From [Clostridium] asparagiforme DSM 15981 (GTDB lineage Bacteria > Bacillota > Clostridia > Lachnospirales > Lachnospiraceae): a stretch of DNA of 64,000 nucleotides. Shown piece by piece: positions 33,235 through 44,466 of the stretch (positions are counted from its first letter, which is position 1; every line of letters begins with the position of its first letter). The notes under the pieces were generated by a model. That model was not told the DNA's origin. It worked only from the letters and a program-made list of their open reading frames with translations, and did not search any database. Made by a program: the position numbers and the translations under genes. Where the stretch lies: NCBI GenBank assembly GCA_025149125.1, contig CP102272.1, positions 5,022,001-5,086,000 of the forward strand, given 5' to 3'.

Positions 33235-33268
33235 CGCTGCGGGTGAGCCTTTTTGCTCATCCGCAGCG
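33235..33268 (-). terminator. Terminator of the hybrid kinase operon
   Basis: A 14-bp stem with one wobble pair (33235-33248 with 33255-33268) lies directly after the last kinase gene. The T run on the minus strand is short (GTTTGG), so termination may be partial. Confidence 0.55.
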
Positions 33269-33274
33269 CCTTCC

Positions 33275-36200
33275 TCATACCTCCCCCAGATACCGGCTGA
33301 TCTCCCGGGACAGACTGTCATAGTCCAGGGGCTTTGCCATGTGCCCGTTCATGCCGGCCTCCCTGGCGCTCTGGATATCCTTCACAAAAGCGTCCGCCGT
33401 CATGGCGATAATGGGCACGCTTTCCGCATCCCGCCGTTTTAGCGCCCGGATCGCGCGGGCTGCCTCATATCCGTTCATCACCGGCATCTGGATATCCATC
33501 AGAATCAGATCATAGTAAAAGGGCGGACTCTGTCGGAACCGTTCCAACGCCTCCCGGCCGTTTACCGCAGTCTCCAGCCCGGCGCCCAAGGCCCCCAGCA
33601 GCTCCAGGGCGATCTCCCGGTTCAGTTCATTGTCCTCTGCCAGCAGAAACCGTTTCCCGCTGAAATCGTGGCACTCCGCCTGCTGCTCCGACTGCGTTTC
33701 CCCCTGCACATACTCCAGAATGCAGTTTCTGAGGGTCGAGCGGAAAAACGGCTTTTCCACAAATCCGGCAGCCACGGCCGCCAGGCCCGATCTGTTCCCG
33801 CCCGGCTCCAGGGAAGACAGCGCCAGCCGACCGGCTCCCCGCAGCTCCTCCAAAATAAATCCGGCCCCCTCCCCGGACTCCCCGGCCATATCTGCATCCA
33901 ATATCACCAGCGCATACTCCCGTCCCATCTGTCTGCGGTCCCGGATCATGGCGGCCGCGGACTCCACATTGTCTGTTCCCCCGGCCTCAACTCCCAGAGC
34001 CTCAAGCAGCCTGCAGCCCTGTTCCAGCACCACCGGATCCCGGTCCACCAGCAGAACGCCCATGTCCGGCAGGGAGGGCCGCTCCCGGACCGGCGCCGGC
34101 TCCATGGGCAGCGTTACCTCAAAGGTCGTGCCTACGCCCGGCCGGCTGCTCACCGTGACGGTCCCGCCCAGCATGTCCACCAGGCGTTTTGTGATACACA
34201 TACCCAGTCCGCTGCCCTCGATGCGGTCGGTCCGGCTGTCCTGCTCCCGGGTAAACGCCTCAAATATGTGCTCCATAAACTCCCGGCTCATGCCCACACC
34301 TGTATCTGAGACGACAAAGCGGATGAGCGGCCTTTCCCCCTGCGTCCCGGGCAGCTGTTCCGTCCTGAAAACGATCTGCCCGCCCGCCGGCGTGAATTTT
34401 ACGGCGTTGGACAGTAGGTTCAGCAAAATCTGACGCAGCCGGAGATCGTCGCCCAGAAACTGTTCCTGCCCCAAATTGACCACATGGACGTCAAAAATCT
34501 GCCCGCGCTCCCGGATTCCGGCCAGCGTGATCATGTTCACGTCCCGCAGCACCTCCGGCAGGGAGATCGGCTCCTCGCTGATGTGGAAATTCCCGTTCTC
34601 AATCTGGGACATGTCCAGCACGTCGTTGATCAGGCCCAGCAGATGGCGGCTGGACAGGCGGATCTTCTTCAGGCAGTCCTTCACCCTCCCCCCGTCCTGC
34701 AAGTGGCTTTCCGCAATCTCCGTCATGCCGGCAATCACGTTCATGGGAGTGCGGATATCGTGGCTCATACGGGAGAGGAAATCCGATTTCGCCATACTCG
34801 CCTGCTTTGCTGCCTCCAGCGCGGCGTTGAGCATTTCCGTGCGCTCCTCCAGCTTGCTCTGCAATTCCCGCAGCTCCGTGATATCGGTGATGTCGATAAA
34901 CACCGTCATGTAGACGGGATCATCGGCGATGGAATCGATGCAGGCACAGTGGATCTGAAACCACCGGTCCCGGCCGAATTTATCTTTCACGCGTATGGTG
35001 CCCTCATAGGGCAGTCCCCGGCGGAAATTTTCATGGTTGGCCTCCATCTGCGCCCGGCTCTCCGGCTGCAGAATAGAGTAAGCGTCAATGCTGCCCAGAT
35101 TTTTCCTGTCCAAGTCGAAAATATCGTCGATCCTCTGGCTGGCTTCCAGCATCGCGACGGTGTGAGGCAGAATCCGGTACTTGACGATAAAGCCCGGTAT
35201 ATTGTCGTAGGCGATGGACTTCTCCTGCTGGATCCGGATCATATCCGTGACGCTGACCATGGTAGTGTAGGCCACCTGCTTACCATCCTGGTATGTATCC
35301 GTGAAAAATCCCACCATCTTCACCCAGGAGGTGGAGCCGTCCGGAATTCTGAGAGGCAGGAACACCTCGTAGCTCTTCTTTCCCTTCGCGAACATCTGGC
35401 CGATCCTGTCGTGTATGGAATTCCAGCTGTCCCGGTTGTTGTGGAAATACTCGTCGCAGTGGTTGTGAAACAGGGCCTCATACTCCTCCTTCGAGTAGCC
35501 GATCAACTGGTAATAGAAATCATTGGCCCATATCACCGTAAAATGCTCGTCCACCAGATGGCGGCTGACGCTGACCTTCATAGCCCGCATCAGCAGCTCC
35601 TGCTCGTTTTTCATCTGCATTAGCTCCGTCACATCCGTCATCACCGTGTAGGAAGTGCGGTACCCGTCTATATATTCGTCCGTGAAATAGCTGAACAATT
35701 TCACCCAGTAGCTGGACCCGTCCTCATACTTCATGGGGACGATCATCTCATACTGGTCTTCCCCGTTTTCCAGAACCGACGCCACCCTGGCCGAGAGCAG
35801 CTCCCACCCCTCGGGATTATTCCGGTAATACTCGTCGGCGTGGTTGTGAAACAGCGCCTCGTACCGCTTCCTCGGGTAGCCGATCAGCTTATAGTAATAC
35901 TTGTTGGCCCAAACGCAGGTAAAATGCTCGTCGATGAGATGTTTGCTGACGCTGACGTTCAGCGCGCCCATGAGCATCTCCTGCTCCCGGGACATTTTCT
36001 TGTAGACCTTCTGCGTGTACTCCCGCTCCCGCTGGGCCATAACCATCTCCGTCACATCGGTCATGGCGGTGTAGGCCACCCGGTACCCGCCGATATATTC
36101 GTCCGTAAACACCGACTGCAGCTTGACCCAGAAGGTCCCTCCGTCCGGATCGATCAGGGGCAGAAATACCGTGTACCTTGTCTCCCCCTTCTCCAGAGTG

Positions 36201-36445
36201 GAGGTCACCTTATCCCTCAAAAGCCTCCAACCCTCAGGGTTGTTGGCAAAATACCGGTCGCAGTGGTTGCGGAAGCGTGCTTCGTATTCCGGCTTCGGAT
36301 AGCGGATCAGCTCGTAATAATAATCGTTGGCCCAGATGCACGTAAAATGCTCATCCAAAAGATGCCTGCTGACGCTGGCTCCCAGAACGCTCATCAGCAT
36401 GCTATACTCATTATTCAGTTGGTCGTAGCTCAGGTTGATCTCCAT
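33275..36445 (-). CDS. Hybrid histidine kinase with triplicated PAS units
   Basis: A 1056-residue cytosolic hybrid kinase without membrane helices. Residues 15-400 hold three copies of one PAS unit: 'SRHLLDEHFTCIWANDYYYE', 'SKHLIDEHFTCVWANKYYYK' and 'SRHLVDEHFTVIWANDFYYQ' at about residues 28, 168 and 293, each ending 'DVTE/DM'-like. A fourth, different PAS follows (about 410-530). HisKA has the phosphoacceptor in 'FLSRMSHDIRTPMNVIAGMT' (about 560), and the ATPase has 'LLNLLSNAVKFTPAGG' and 'GSGLGMCITKRLV'. Two receiver domains end the chain: the first has its aspartate in 'VILDADMAG', the second in 'LILMDIQMPVMNGYE'. ATG 36445 follows GTGAGGG. It is last in a three-gene signalling operon. 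Confidence 0.93.
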   Translation of the reverse strand: MEINLSYDQLNNEYSMLMSVLGASVSRHLLDEHFTCIWANDYYYELIRYPKPEYEARFRNHCDRYFANNPEGWRLLRDKVTSTLEKGETRYTVFLPLIDPDGGTFWVKLQSVFTDEYIGGYRVAYTAMTDVTEMVMAQREREYTQKVYKKMSREQEMLMGALNVSVSKHLIDEHFTCVWANKYYYKLIGYPRKRYEALFHNHADEYYRNNPEGWELLSARVASVLENGEDQYEMIVPMKYEDGSSYWVKLFSYFTDEYIDGYRTSYTVMTDVTELMQMKNEQELLMRAMKVSVSRHLVDEHFTVIWANDFYYQLIGYSKEEYEALFHNHCDEYFHNNRDSWNSIHDRIGQMFAKGKKSYEVFLPLRIPDGSTSWVKMVGFFTDTYQDGKQVAYTTMVSVTDMIRIQQEKSIAYDNIPGFIVKYRILPHTVAMLEASQRIDDIFDLDRKNLGSIDAYSILQPESRAQMEANHENFRRGLPYEGTIRVKDKFGRDRWFQIHCACIDSIADDPVYMTVFIDITDITELRELQSKLEERTEMLNAALEAAKQASMAKSDFLSRMSHDIRTPMNVIAGMTEIAESHLQDGGRVKDCLKKIRLSSRHLLGLINDVLDMSQIENGNFHISEEPISLPEVLRDVNMITLAGIRERGQIFDVHVVNLGQEQFLGDDLRLRQILLNLLSNAVKFTPAGGQIVFRTEQLPGTQGERPLIRFVVSDTGVGMSREFMEHIFEAFTREQDSRTDRIEGSGLGMCITKRLVDMLGGTVTVSSRPGVGTTFEVTLPMEPAPVRERPSLPDMGVLLVDRDPVVLEQGCRLLEALGVEAGGTDNVESAAAMIRDRRQMGREYALVILDADMAGESGEGAGFILEELRGAGRLALSSLEPGGNRSGLAAVAAGFVEKPFFRSTLRNCILEYVQGETQSEQQAECHDFSGKRFLLAEDNELNREIALELLGALGAGLETAVNGREALERFRQSPPFYYDLILMDIQMPVMNGYEAARAIRALKRRDAESVPIIAMTADAFVKDIQSAREAGMNGHMAKPLDYDSLSREISRYLGEV

Positions 36446-36456
36446 ATCCCTCACCC

Positions 36457-38889
<2,433 letters not shown>

Positions 38890-38892
38890 TTT

Positions 38893-41800
38893 TTATATCC
38901 TCCCATCATTCCGTGCCATGGCAGGCTTCTCCTTGTAGGGGGAGATATCTCTGCAGCACACAAGGCAGGCCTCCTGCCGGTTCCACTGAACAATGGAGGC
39001 GTCGGCCAGGACCCAAAGTCCTAAAATATGATTGTATAGTTCCATGGTGCTCTGCCCGTTGGCCCGGGCCTTTTTCAGCACGCAGTTCTCACAGGGGCTT
39101 TCCCGCTTGTAAAATGCCTCGTAACAGGTTTTTCCCGGCTCCGCGTCCGGCACCAGATCCCTGGTTCTCATGTTGACATAGCGCAGGGTATAGGTGTCCG
39201 GGTCCAGCACATAGAGCCAGGCTTCCTGCTGGTCCAGGACGCTGTGCAGATTGATCAGGGATTCATTCAAGGCCTCCTGGGCTCTGTGTTTCAGCAGGAA
39301 AACGGATAAAAGCTTGCCCACAAACATCAGGGCATCCACCTGTTCTCTGGTCCACAGGCGCTGGATTCTGCAATCGTCAAACCCCACCATGCCGTAGAAC
39401 ACGCCGTTTTCACGGATCGCGTACTGCAGCGTGGACTGGACGGACTGGCTTTCCAAAAGCCCACGCTCCCACCCCTGGATTCTCTGAGTGTTCTGGCAGT
39501 AAAACAGCCCGTCGCGCTCAAAGTTATCCCGGTAGTCGTGGCCCTCGTCCACATAGGGGACCTGCTGCAGCCGATGGATCTGGGGTTCAATTCCCTCGGC
39601 GCACCACTCAAAGGTATTGTTGCTTCGCTGGCCGTCCTTGCCGCTCTCAAAAATGTAGGTCCGGCTGATCTCAAACATCTCCCCGATCAGCGCCAGGATG
39701 GACTGCACTGCATCCGAAAAATCCTCCGCGCCGTAAAGGATGTCAAAGGTTCTGGAGATCAGGGATGAGAGGGACCACTGCTGCGCATGGTCGGAATCGA
39801 TCCGGGTGCGCCGCCCTGCCGTCTCCCCGGCGAAAAGGCCGGCGGGGCGCCCCTGCATCTCGCTTCTGTAGTCCACGCGCTGATTTTTTCCCTCCGCCTT
39901 TGCCCGGTATAGGGCGCGGTCGCCGCGTCCGAACAAATCCTCGAAGCGGATGTCCCCGCCCCGGACGAAGGCCAGGCCCACGCTGCAGGAAAACTCCGTA
40001 TTCTTCATGCTGTCCCTCAGCATATCCCGAAGCGCGCCGGTTATCTCCTCTGCCCGCTGCCGGGCCACATCCTCCTTATGTATATTGGGCATAAAAATAA
40101 GAAATTCATCGCCGCCAATCCTGGCAACGGTGTCCTGACTGCGGAAAAGCTTGGCGATCTTGGCGGATAGCTCCACCAGTACCGCATCCCCGAACATGTG
40201 CCCATACCGGTCATTAATCTGCTTGAAATCATCCACATCCAACACCATGAGGGCCGACAGGTCCTCCGGATCACAGGAGGCTAAATAGGCCTCCACCCGG
40301 TTCTGGGCGGACCCCTTGTTGTAAAGGCCGGTAAGCCCGTCCCGGGCGGCCCGGTCCACCAGATACGCCCGTTCCGTTTTCTGGGAATCGATATCCACAA
40401 TAACCCCCACGGCCTTAAAGGGCTTGTGGTCTATGTCGAATTGGGCGGTGGCACGCACCAACCGCCAGCGGTAAACCCCAACCGCATCCACAATGCGGAA
40501 CTCGGCCTCCTTGTAGGGAACGCCTGCCGTCATGGCATCCATCAGCGCCACAAACGCAGGCATGTCGTCCGGGTGGATGTGGGAAACCCTGGGGACCTCG
40601 TTGCGTATATCCATGGTAATGGGGGGATAACCGAACTGGGCCTCCCAGTTGGCGGAGAGATAGAGCTGGTCGCGGATCATATCCCACTCAAATATTATGT
40701 CGTTTGTCTGCGCCATGATGATGCTGTGCCGCTCCAGAGACAGGCGCAGCTCCTCCTCCGCCCGTCTGGAACGCGTGATGTCCAGCAGCGCGCAATACGC
40801 CACCTCTGCGCCGCCTTCCTCCTCCACCACACAGTGGTCCGACACCCACACAATGCGGCCGTCCCTGTCCACCAGGCGATATTCCAGCTCCAGCACCCGG
40901 CCTGCGCTGCGCTGTTCCCGGAACTGCCGGGCCAGCTTCTCCCGGTCCGGCTGGTAAACCAGCTCCATCAGCCGGTTATGAAACCGCGCCGAAATCTCCT
41001 GTTCCGAGTAGTTGAGCAGATTTACCAGGCCGCGGTTGACCTCGAGGATGGTAAAATACCGGTCGCAGCGGCGCTTCTGGACGCCCCCCAGCAGCTGGTC
41101 CACAACCAGACGGCCCCGGGCTTTGCCGTTCTGCGCGCCGTCCGCCTTCGGACGCGGCCGCGGGTTCTCTTTCTGCCAGACTAACAGCACCCGATGCTGG
41201 CGCGGGTTCTCCAGATTGATGCGCAGCAGGGAAGCCCGGCAGACCACATAGGTATCCGTCTCCCGCTCCAGAACACGGTAGGTCCGCTCCCGGTTGGTCA
41301 TACCCTCGTCAAACAGCTCGTCGATATATCCGTTCAGCAGCTCCAGCATCCGTTCCCGGTCCTCCGGATGTACGGCGGTCCGGGCAAAATTGCGGATCGC
41401 TTCCTCAAAACTGCCGCCGGACCGGAGCGCGGAAAAATCAGGGTCCGTCAGATAAACCAGGTGAAATACTTCCGTGTCCAGGTCCACCTCCATCACCGTG
41501 GCATCCAGATGGCGCAGAAGGGCAAAATATTTGAGCTGGCTCTGTTCCAGCGTATTTTCTCCCTCTCCCCCATAGCCGCTTTCCGGCGCCCGGGGCGCAG
41601 TCTTTACCTTGCCGGGCAGATGGTCCGCGTACTCCGCGGAGAGCCGGGCGAATCTGTCCCGCACATTTTTAAAGCACTCTAAAAGCCGGGGAGAAAATTT
41701 TCCGCACTCCCCGTTGAGAATCATGCTAAACGCCTGGCTGGGCGCAATGGCCTTTTTATAGATACGGTCCGTGGTGAGGGCGTCGTAGCAGTCCGCGATG

Positions 41801-42675
41801 GCTACCACCTGGGCGCAGATGGGGATGCTGTCCCCCTTCAGGCCGTCAGGATATCCCCTGCCATCCCATCGCTCGTGGTGGTAGCGGCATATCTGATAAG
41901 CGTACTCAAAATACTCCTGATCCCTCAGCCGGTCCAGATCCGAGAGCAGCTCGCAGCCCTTTAGGGTATGGGCTTTCATAATCTCAAATTCATCCGAGGT
42001 CAACCGGCCCGGCTTGTTGAGAATACTGTCCGGAATGGCGATCTTTCCGATATCGTGGAGGGAAGAGGCATCGGTGATCAGCTGGATCTTCCTGGCGTCT
42101 AAGTTGTAAACCTGATAATTCTCCGCCACGTCCTCCAGCAGAATGCGCGTAAACATCCGAATGCGGCGGATGTGCTGGCCGGATTCCAGGCTTCGGTACT
42201 CGATGACGGATGAGAGCATGTCGATGATGGCGGCGTTGGCCTCCCTGGCCCGGGCGGACTGCTCCGCCACCATAGTCTCCAGCTGCCGCCGGTAGCGGCC
42301 CAGCTCGGTAATATTCTTCACACGGTTTTTGACCTCATCGGGATCAAAGGGCTTGGTAATCACATCCGACGCCCCCAGCCGGAACACCCTGGCCCGGCTG
42401 CCCAGGCTGTCGTCCGCGGTGATCACAATGACCGGCGCGTGATAGAGGCGCTTGTCCTCCCCCATCTCCCGCAACACCTCGTAACCGTCCTTCTCCGGCA
42501 TCACAAGGTCCAGAAGGACCGCCGCGATGCGTTCCCGGTATTGCCGCAGCAGTATGAGGGCCTGCTCTCCGTTCTCCGCCTCCAGCAGATTGTAATCATC
42601 CTCGAATAAGTTCCGCAGTATGGCGCGGTTGATCTCCCCGTCGTCCGCGATCAGAATTGTTTCTTTTCCGTTCAA
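38893..42675 (-). CDS. REC/HD-GYP/PAS/GGDEF/GAF cyclic di-GMP protein
   Basis: A 1260-residue multidomain response regulator. Receiver at 5-120 ('AAVLLDLVMPEKDGYEV', Asp near 55). HD-GYP phosphodiesterase at about 165-350, with 'DASSLHDIGKIAIPDSIL' and 'RYHHERWDGRGYPDGLKG', all metal residues present. PAS regions at about 370-510 and 530-790. GGDEF diguanylate cyclase near 853 with intact 'ARIGGDEFLIF' and an upstream R-S-Q-D inhibitory site five residues before it. GAF at about 930-1090, and a last PAS-like region with 'SPCENCVLKKA', two cysteines that might bind a metal or cofactor. It could thus both make and break cyclic di-GMP, with the receiver phosphorylated by the two hybrid kinases behind it in the operon. 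A strong promoter precedes it. Confidence 0.93.
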   Translation of the reverse strand: MNGKETILIADDGEINRAILRNLFEDDYNLLEAENGEQALILLRQYRERIAAVLLDLVMPEKDGYEVLREMGEDKRLYHAPVIVITADDSLGSRARVFRLGASDVITKPFDPDEVKNRVKNITELGRYRRQLETMVAEQSARAREANAAIIDMLSSVIEYRSLESGQHIRRIRMFTRILLEDVAENYQVYNLDARKIQLITDASSLHDIGKIAIPDSILNKPGRLTSDEFEIMKAHTLKGCELLSDLDRLRDQEYFEYAYQICRYHHERWDGRGYPDGLKGDSIPICAQVVAIADCYDALTTDRIYKKAIAPSQAFSMILNGECGKFSPRLLECFKNVRDRFARLSAEYADHLPGKVKTAPRAPESGYGGEGENTLEQSQLKYFALLRHLDATVMEVDLDTEVFHLVYLTDPDFSALRSGGSFEEAIRNFARTAVHPEDRERMLELLNGYIDELFDEGMTNRERTYRVLERETDTYVVCRASLLRINLENPRQHRVLLVWQKENPRPRPKADGAQNGKARGRLVVDQLLGGVQKRRCDRYFTILEVNRGLVNLLNYSEQEISARFHNRLMELVYQPDREKLARQFREQRSAGRVLELEYRLVDRDGRIVWVSDHCVVEEEGGAEVAYCALLDITRSRRAEEELRLSLERHSIIMAQTNDIIFEWDMIRDQLYLSANWEAQFGYPPITMDIRNEVPRVSHIHPDDMPAFVALMDAMTAGVPYKEAEFRIVDAVGVYRWRLVRATAQFDIDHKPFKAVGVIVDIDSQKTERAYLVDRAARDGLTGLYNKGSAQNRVEAYLASCDPEDLSALMVLDVDDFKQINDRYGHMFGDAVLVELSAKIAKLFRSQDTVARIGGDEFLIFMPNIHKEDVARQRAEEITGALRDMLRDSMKNTEFSCSVGLAFVRGGDIRFEDLFGRGDRALYRAKAEGKNQRVDYRSEMQGRPAGLFAGETAGRRTRIDSDHAQQWSLSSLISRTFDILYGAEDFSDAVQSILALIGEMFEISRTYIFESGKDGQRSNNTFEWCAEGIEPQIHRLQQVPYVDEGHDYRDNFERDGLFYCQNTQRIQGWERGLLESQSVQSTLQYAIRENGVFYGMVGFDDCRIQRLWTREQVDALMFVGKLLSVFLLKHRAQEALNESLINLHSVLDQQEAWLYVLDPDTYTLRYVNMRTRDLVPDAEPGKTCYEAFYKRESPCENCVLKKARANGQSTMELYNHILGLWVLADASIVQWNRQEACLVCCRDISPYKEKPAMARNDGRI

Positions 42676-42745
42676 ACTATCACCTCTTTTGGCACCGGAC
42701 CATCCGGTTTTTTATCCTTGTTCATGTTATTATGTTTGAAATACA

Positions 42746-42774
42746 ATTATAATCCAAATCACAAAAAAACTCAA
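42746..42774 (-). promoter_or_regulatory. Promoter of the cyclic di-GMP/hybrid kinase operon
   Basis: Minus-strand -35 TTGAGT (42769-42774) and -10 TATAAT (42746-42751) with a 17-bp spacer. It lies 71 bp before the first gene of the operon and faces away from the GntR-type gene. Confidence 0.8.
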
Positions 42775-42847
42775 TCGCTTATGGAAAATACGCCGCAAAA
42801 ATGTTAAACTGAAGACGCATACTATTTTTTGCGGAGGCGAACATAAC

Positions 42848-44326
42848 TTGCGGAGTGAACAGCAATACTCGAATCTGGTTTACGAGTACTTTTTTATGCG
42901 GATTCAATTCGGTTACTATCAGTGCGGGGATTACCTTCCCTCCATCGAAACGCTCTGTCAGGAACTGGATGTTTCCGCTCAGACCGTGAAAATAGCCCTG
43001 CAGCGCCTGCGCGCGGAGGGCTATATCGACATGCATAACGGCAGATCCACAAGGATCATATTCAAACAGGATCCGGGGCGGGCGCAGGAACATATATTCC
43101 GTTATTTTTCCCTCCGGGTCCGGGACTCTCAGGACCTTTACCAGTCGTCGGGCATGATCTTAATGCCGCTGCTGGTGGAGGGATTCCGCCAGGCCGGACC
43201 GGAAGATCTGGCATACCTCGCCCGCCTGGCTGACGGGACCACCTACGATGATGTGCTGCATTTCTTCTGCTTTGTCCTGCAGCGGATTGATAACCCGCTG
43301 GCAATGAACCTGTACTGGGAGGCATCCCTCTACTGGGGTTTGCTTTTCCTGAAGCCCAACGAGGCGGATTCCCTCAACGACCTGAATATGCTGCACAAGT
43401 CCATGAAGCGCTGCCTCCGGTTAGCCGGGGCCGGAGACTGGGACCGGCTCGCAGAATGTCTCAGGGACTTCCGCCGGATGTCAGTGGGAAAGGCGGTGGA
43501 TCAGATCACCCAGGTGATTCCCCCCGCGCCGGACAAGGAGCAGATTCCCTTTGTCTGGCGGATCTACCGGGACCGCCCTCAGGTCTGCTACAGTCTGGTG
43601 TCGCACCTGCTGCATGAAATCTATGTCGGTGCTTACAGCCAGGCGTCCTTTTTTCCGTCCTACGAGAAGATGTCCCGGCGATACGGCGTTTCCGTCAGCA
43701 CGATCCGCCGCACCGTCAAAGTACTCAATGAGCTGGGAGCCGCCCAGTCGATCAACGGGAAGGGAACCCGGATATACGGCATCGGAGCGCGCTGCCAGGC
43801 TCCGGATTTTTCCAGTCCGGCCGTCCGCCGCAATCTGGCCTACTTTGTCCAGTCCTTCGAGCTGCTGGCCTACTCATGTGAACAGGTGCTGCGGGACACG
43901 CTCACCAATGCCTCCCGGGAGGAAAAAGACCGGCTTTTACAGCTGCTGCGGGAGGACATGGAATACGGGCGCAGCGAGCTGACCCTCTGGCGCTTCCTGC
44001 TGTTCATCACCAAATACAGCCCGCTGCGGGGAATACGGGAGATTTACGGCCGCATTTACGTCCTGTTTCTCTGGGGCTATCCGCTGAAGGCGTCCCGCGA
44101 GATCTCCCCTGAATTCGTTCAGGTCACCCTGGGATTCGCCCGTGAAATGTTTCAAAGCCTCTCCATGGACGACGCTGTAAACTGCGCCCGGGCCATAAAA
44201 GCCCATACCTTCAGACAGATTACCTTGACCGAGCAGTATCTGCTGGAGAGCGGCCTCACGCCGGAGGAACTGCGGATGACTCCTGTGATCCGGCTCCTTG
44301 TCACCGGGGAAAACTCCCTGAAATAA
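42848..44326 (+). CDS. GntR-family regulator with two winged helices
   Basis: A 492-residue regulator with two GntR-type DNA-binding domains. The first (about residues 5-75) reads 'GYYQCGDYLPSIETLCQELD', 'VSAQTVKIALQRLRAEGYID' and 'NGRSTRIIF'. The second (about 250-315) reads 'AYSQASFFPSYEKMSRRYGV', 'SVSTIRRTVKVLNELGAAQS' and 'GKGTRIYG'. The helical regions between and after them are not a known effector domain. Usual GntR proteins have one such domain and about 240 residues, so this looks like a fused duplication. The start is TTG 42848, with GGAGG ten bases upstream; no later ATG keeps the first domain. It diverges from the cyclic di-GMP operon and precedes a GGDEF/EAL gene, so it may regulate either. 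Confidence 0.85.
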   Translation: MRSEQQYSNLVYEYFFMRIQFGYYQCGDYLPSIETLCQELDVSAQTVKIALQRLRAEGYIDMHNGRSTRIIFKQDPGRAQEHIFRYFSLRVRDSQDLYQSSGMILMPLLVEGFRQAGPEDLAYLARLADGTTYDDVLHFFCFVLQRIDNPLAMNLYWEASLYWGLLFLKPNEADSLNDLNMLHKSMKRCLRLAGAGDWDRLAECLRDFRRMSVGKAVDQITQVIPPAPDKEQIPFVWRIYRDRPQVCYSLVSHLLHEIYVGAYSQASFFPSYEKMSRRYGVSVSTIRRTVKVLNELGAAQSINGKGTRIYGIGARCQAPDFSSPAVRRNLAYFVQSFELLAYSCEQVLRDTLTNASREEKDRLLQLLREDMEYGRSELTLWRFLLFITKYSPLRGIREIYGRIYVLFLWGYPLKASREISPEFVQVTLGFAREMFQSLSMDDAVNCARAIKAHTFRQITLTEQYLLESGLTPEELRMTPVIRLLVTGENSLK

Positions 44327-44466
44327 AAGGACCTGATTTATGATCCATATTCTTGCAATAGGACCTTCATTCTGATACAATAAAGGTATTTATATGAACA
44401 AGGTCCTGTGTTAAAGCTGGTCAATTTCTTTCGAAAGACAGTTTCGGCTGTGAGAGGCAAATTCCG

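Noticed and set aside
34484..35623. 379-codon plus-strand frame opposite the triplicated PAS kinase
   Set aside because: Its internal repetition mirrors the PAS units on the true strand.
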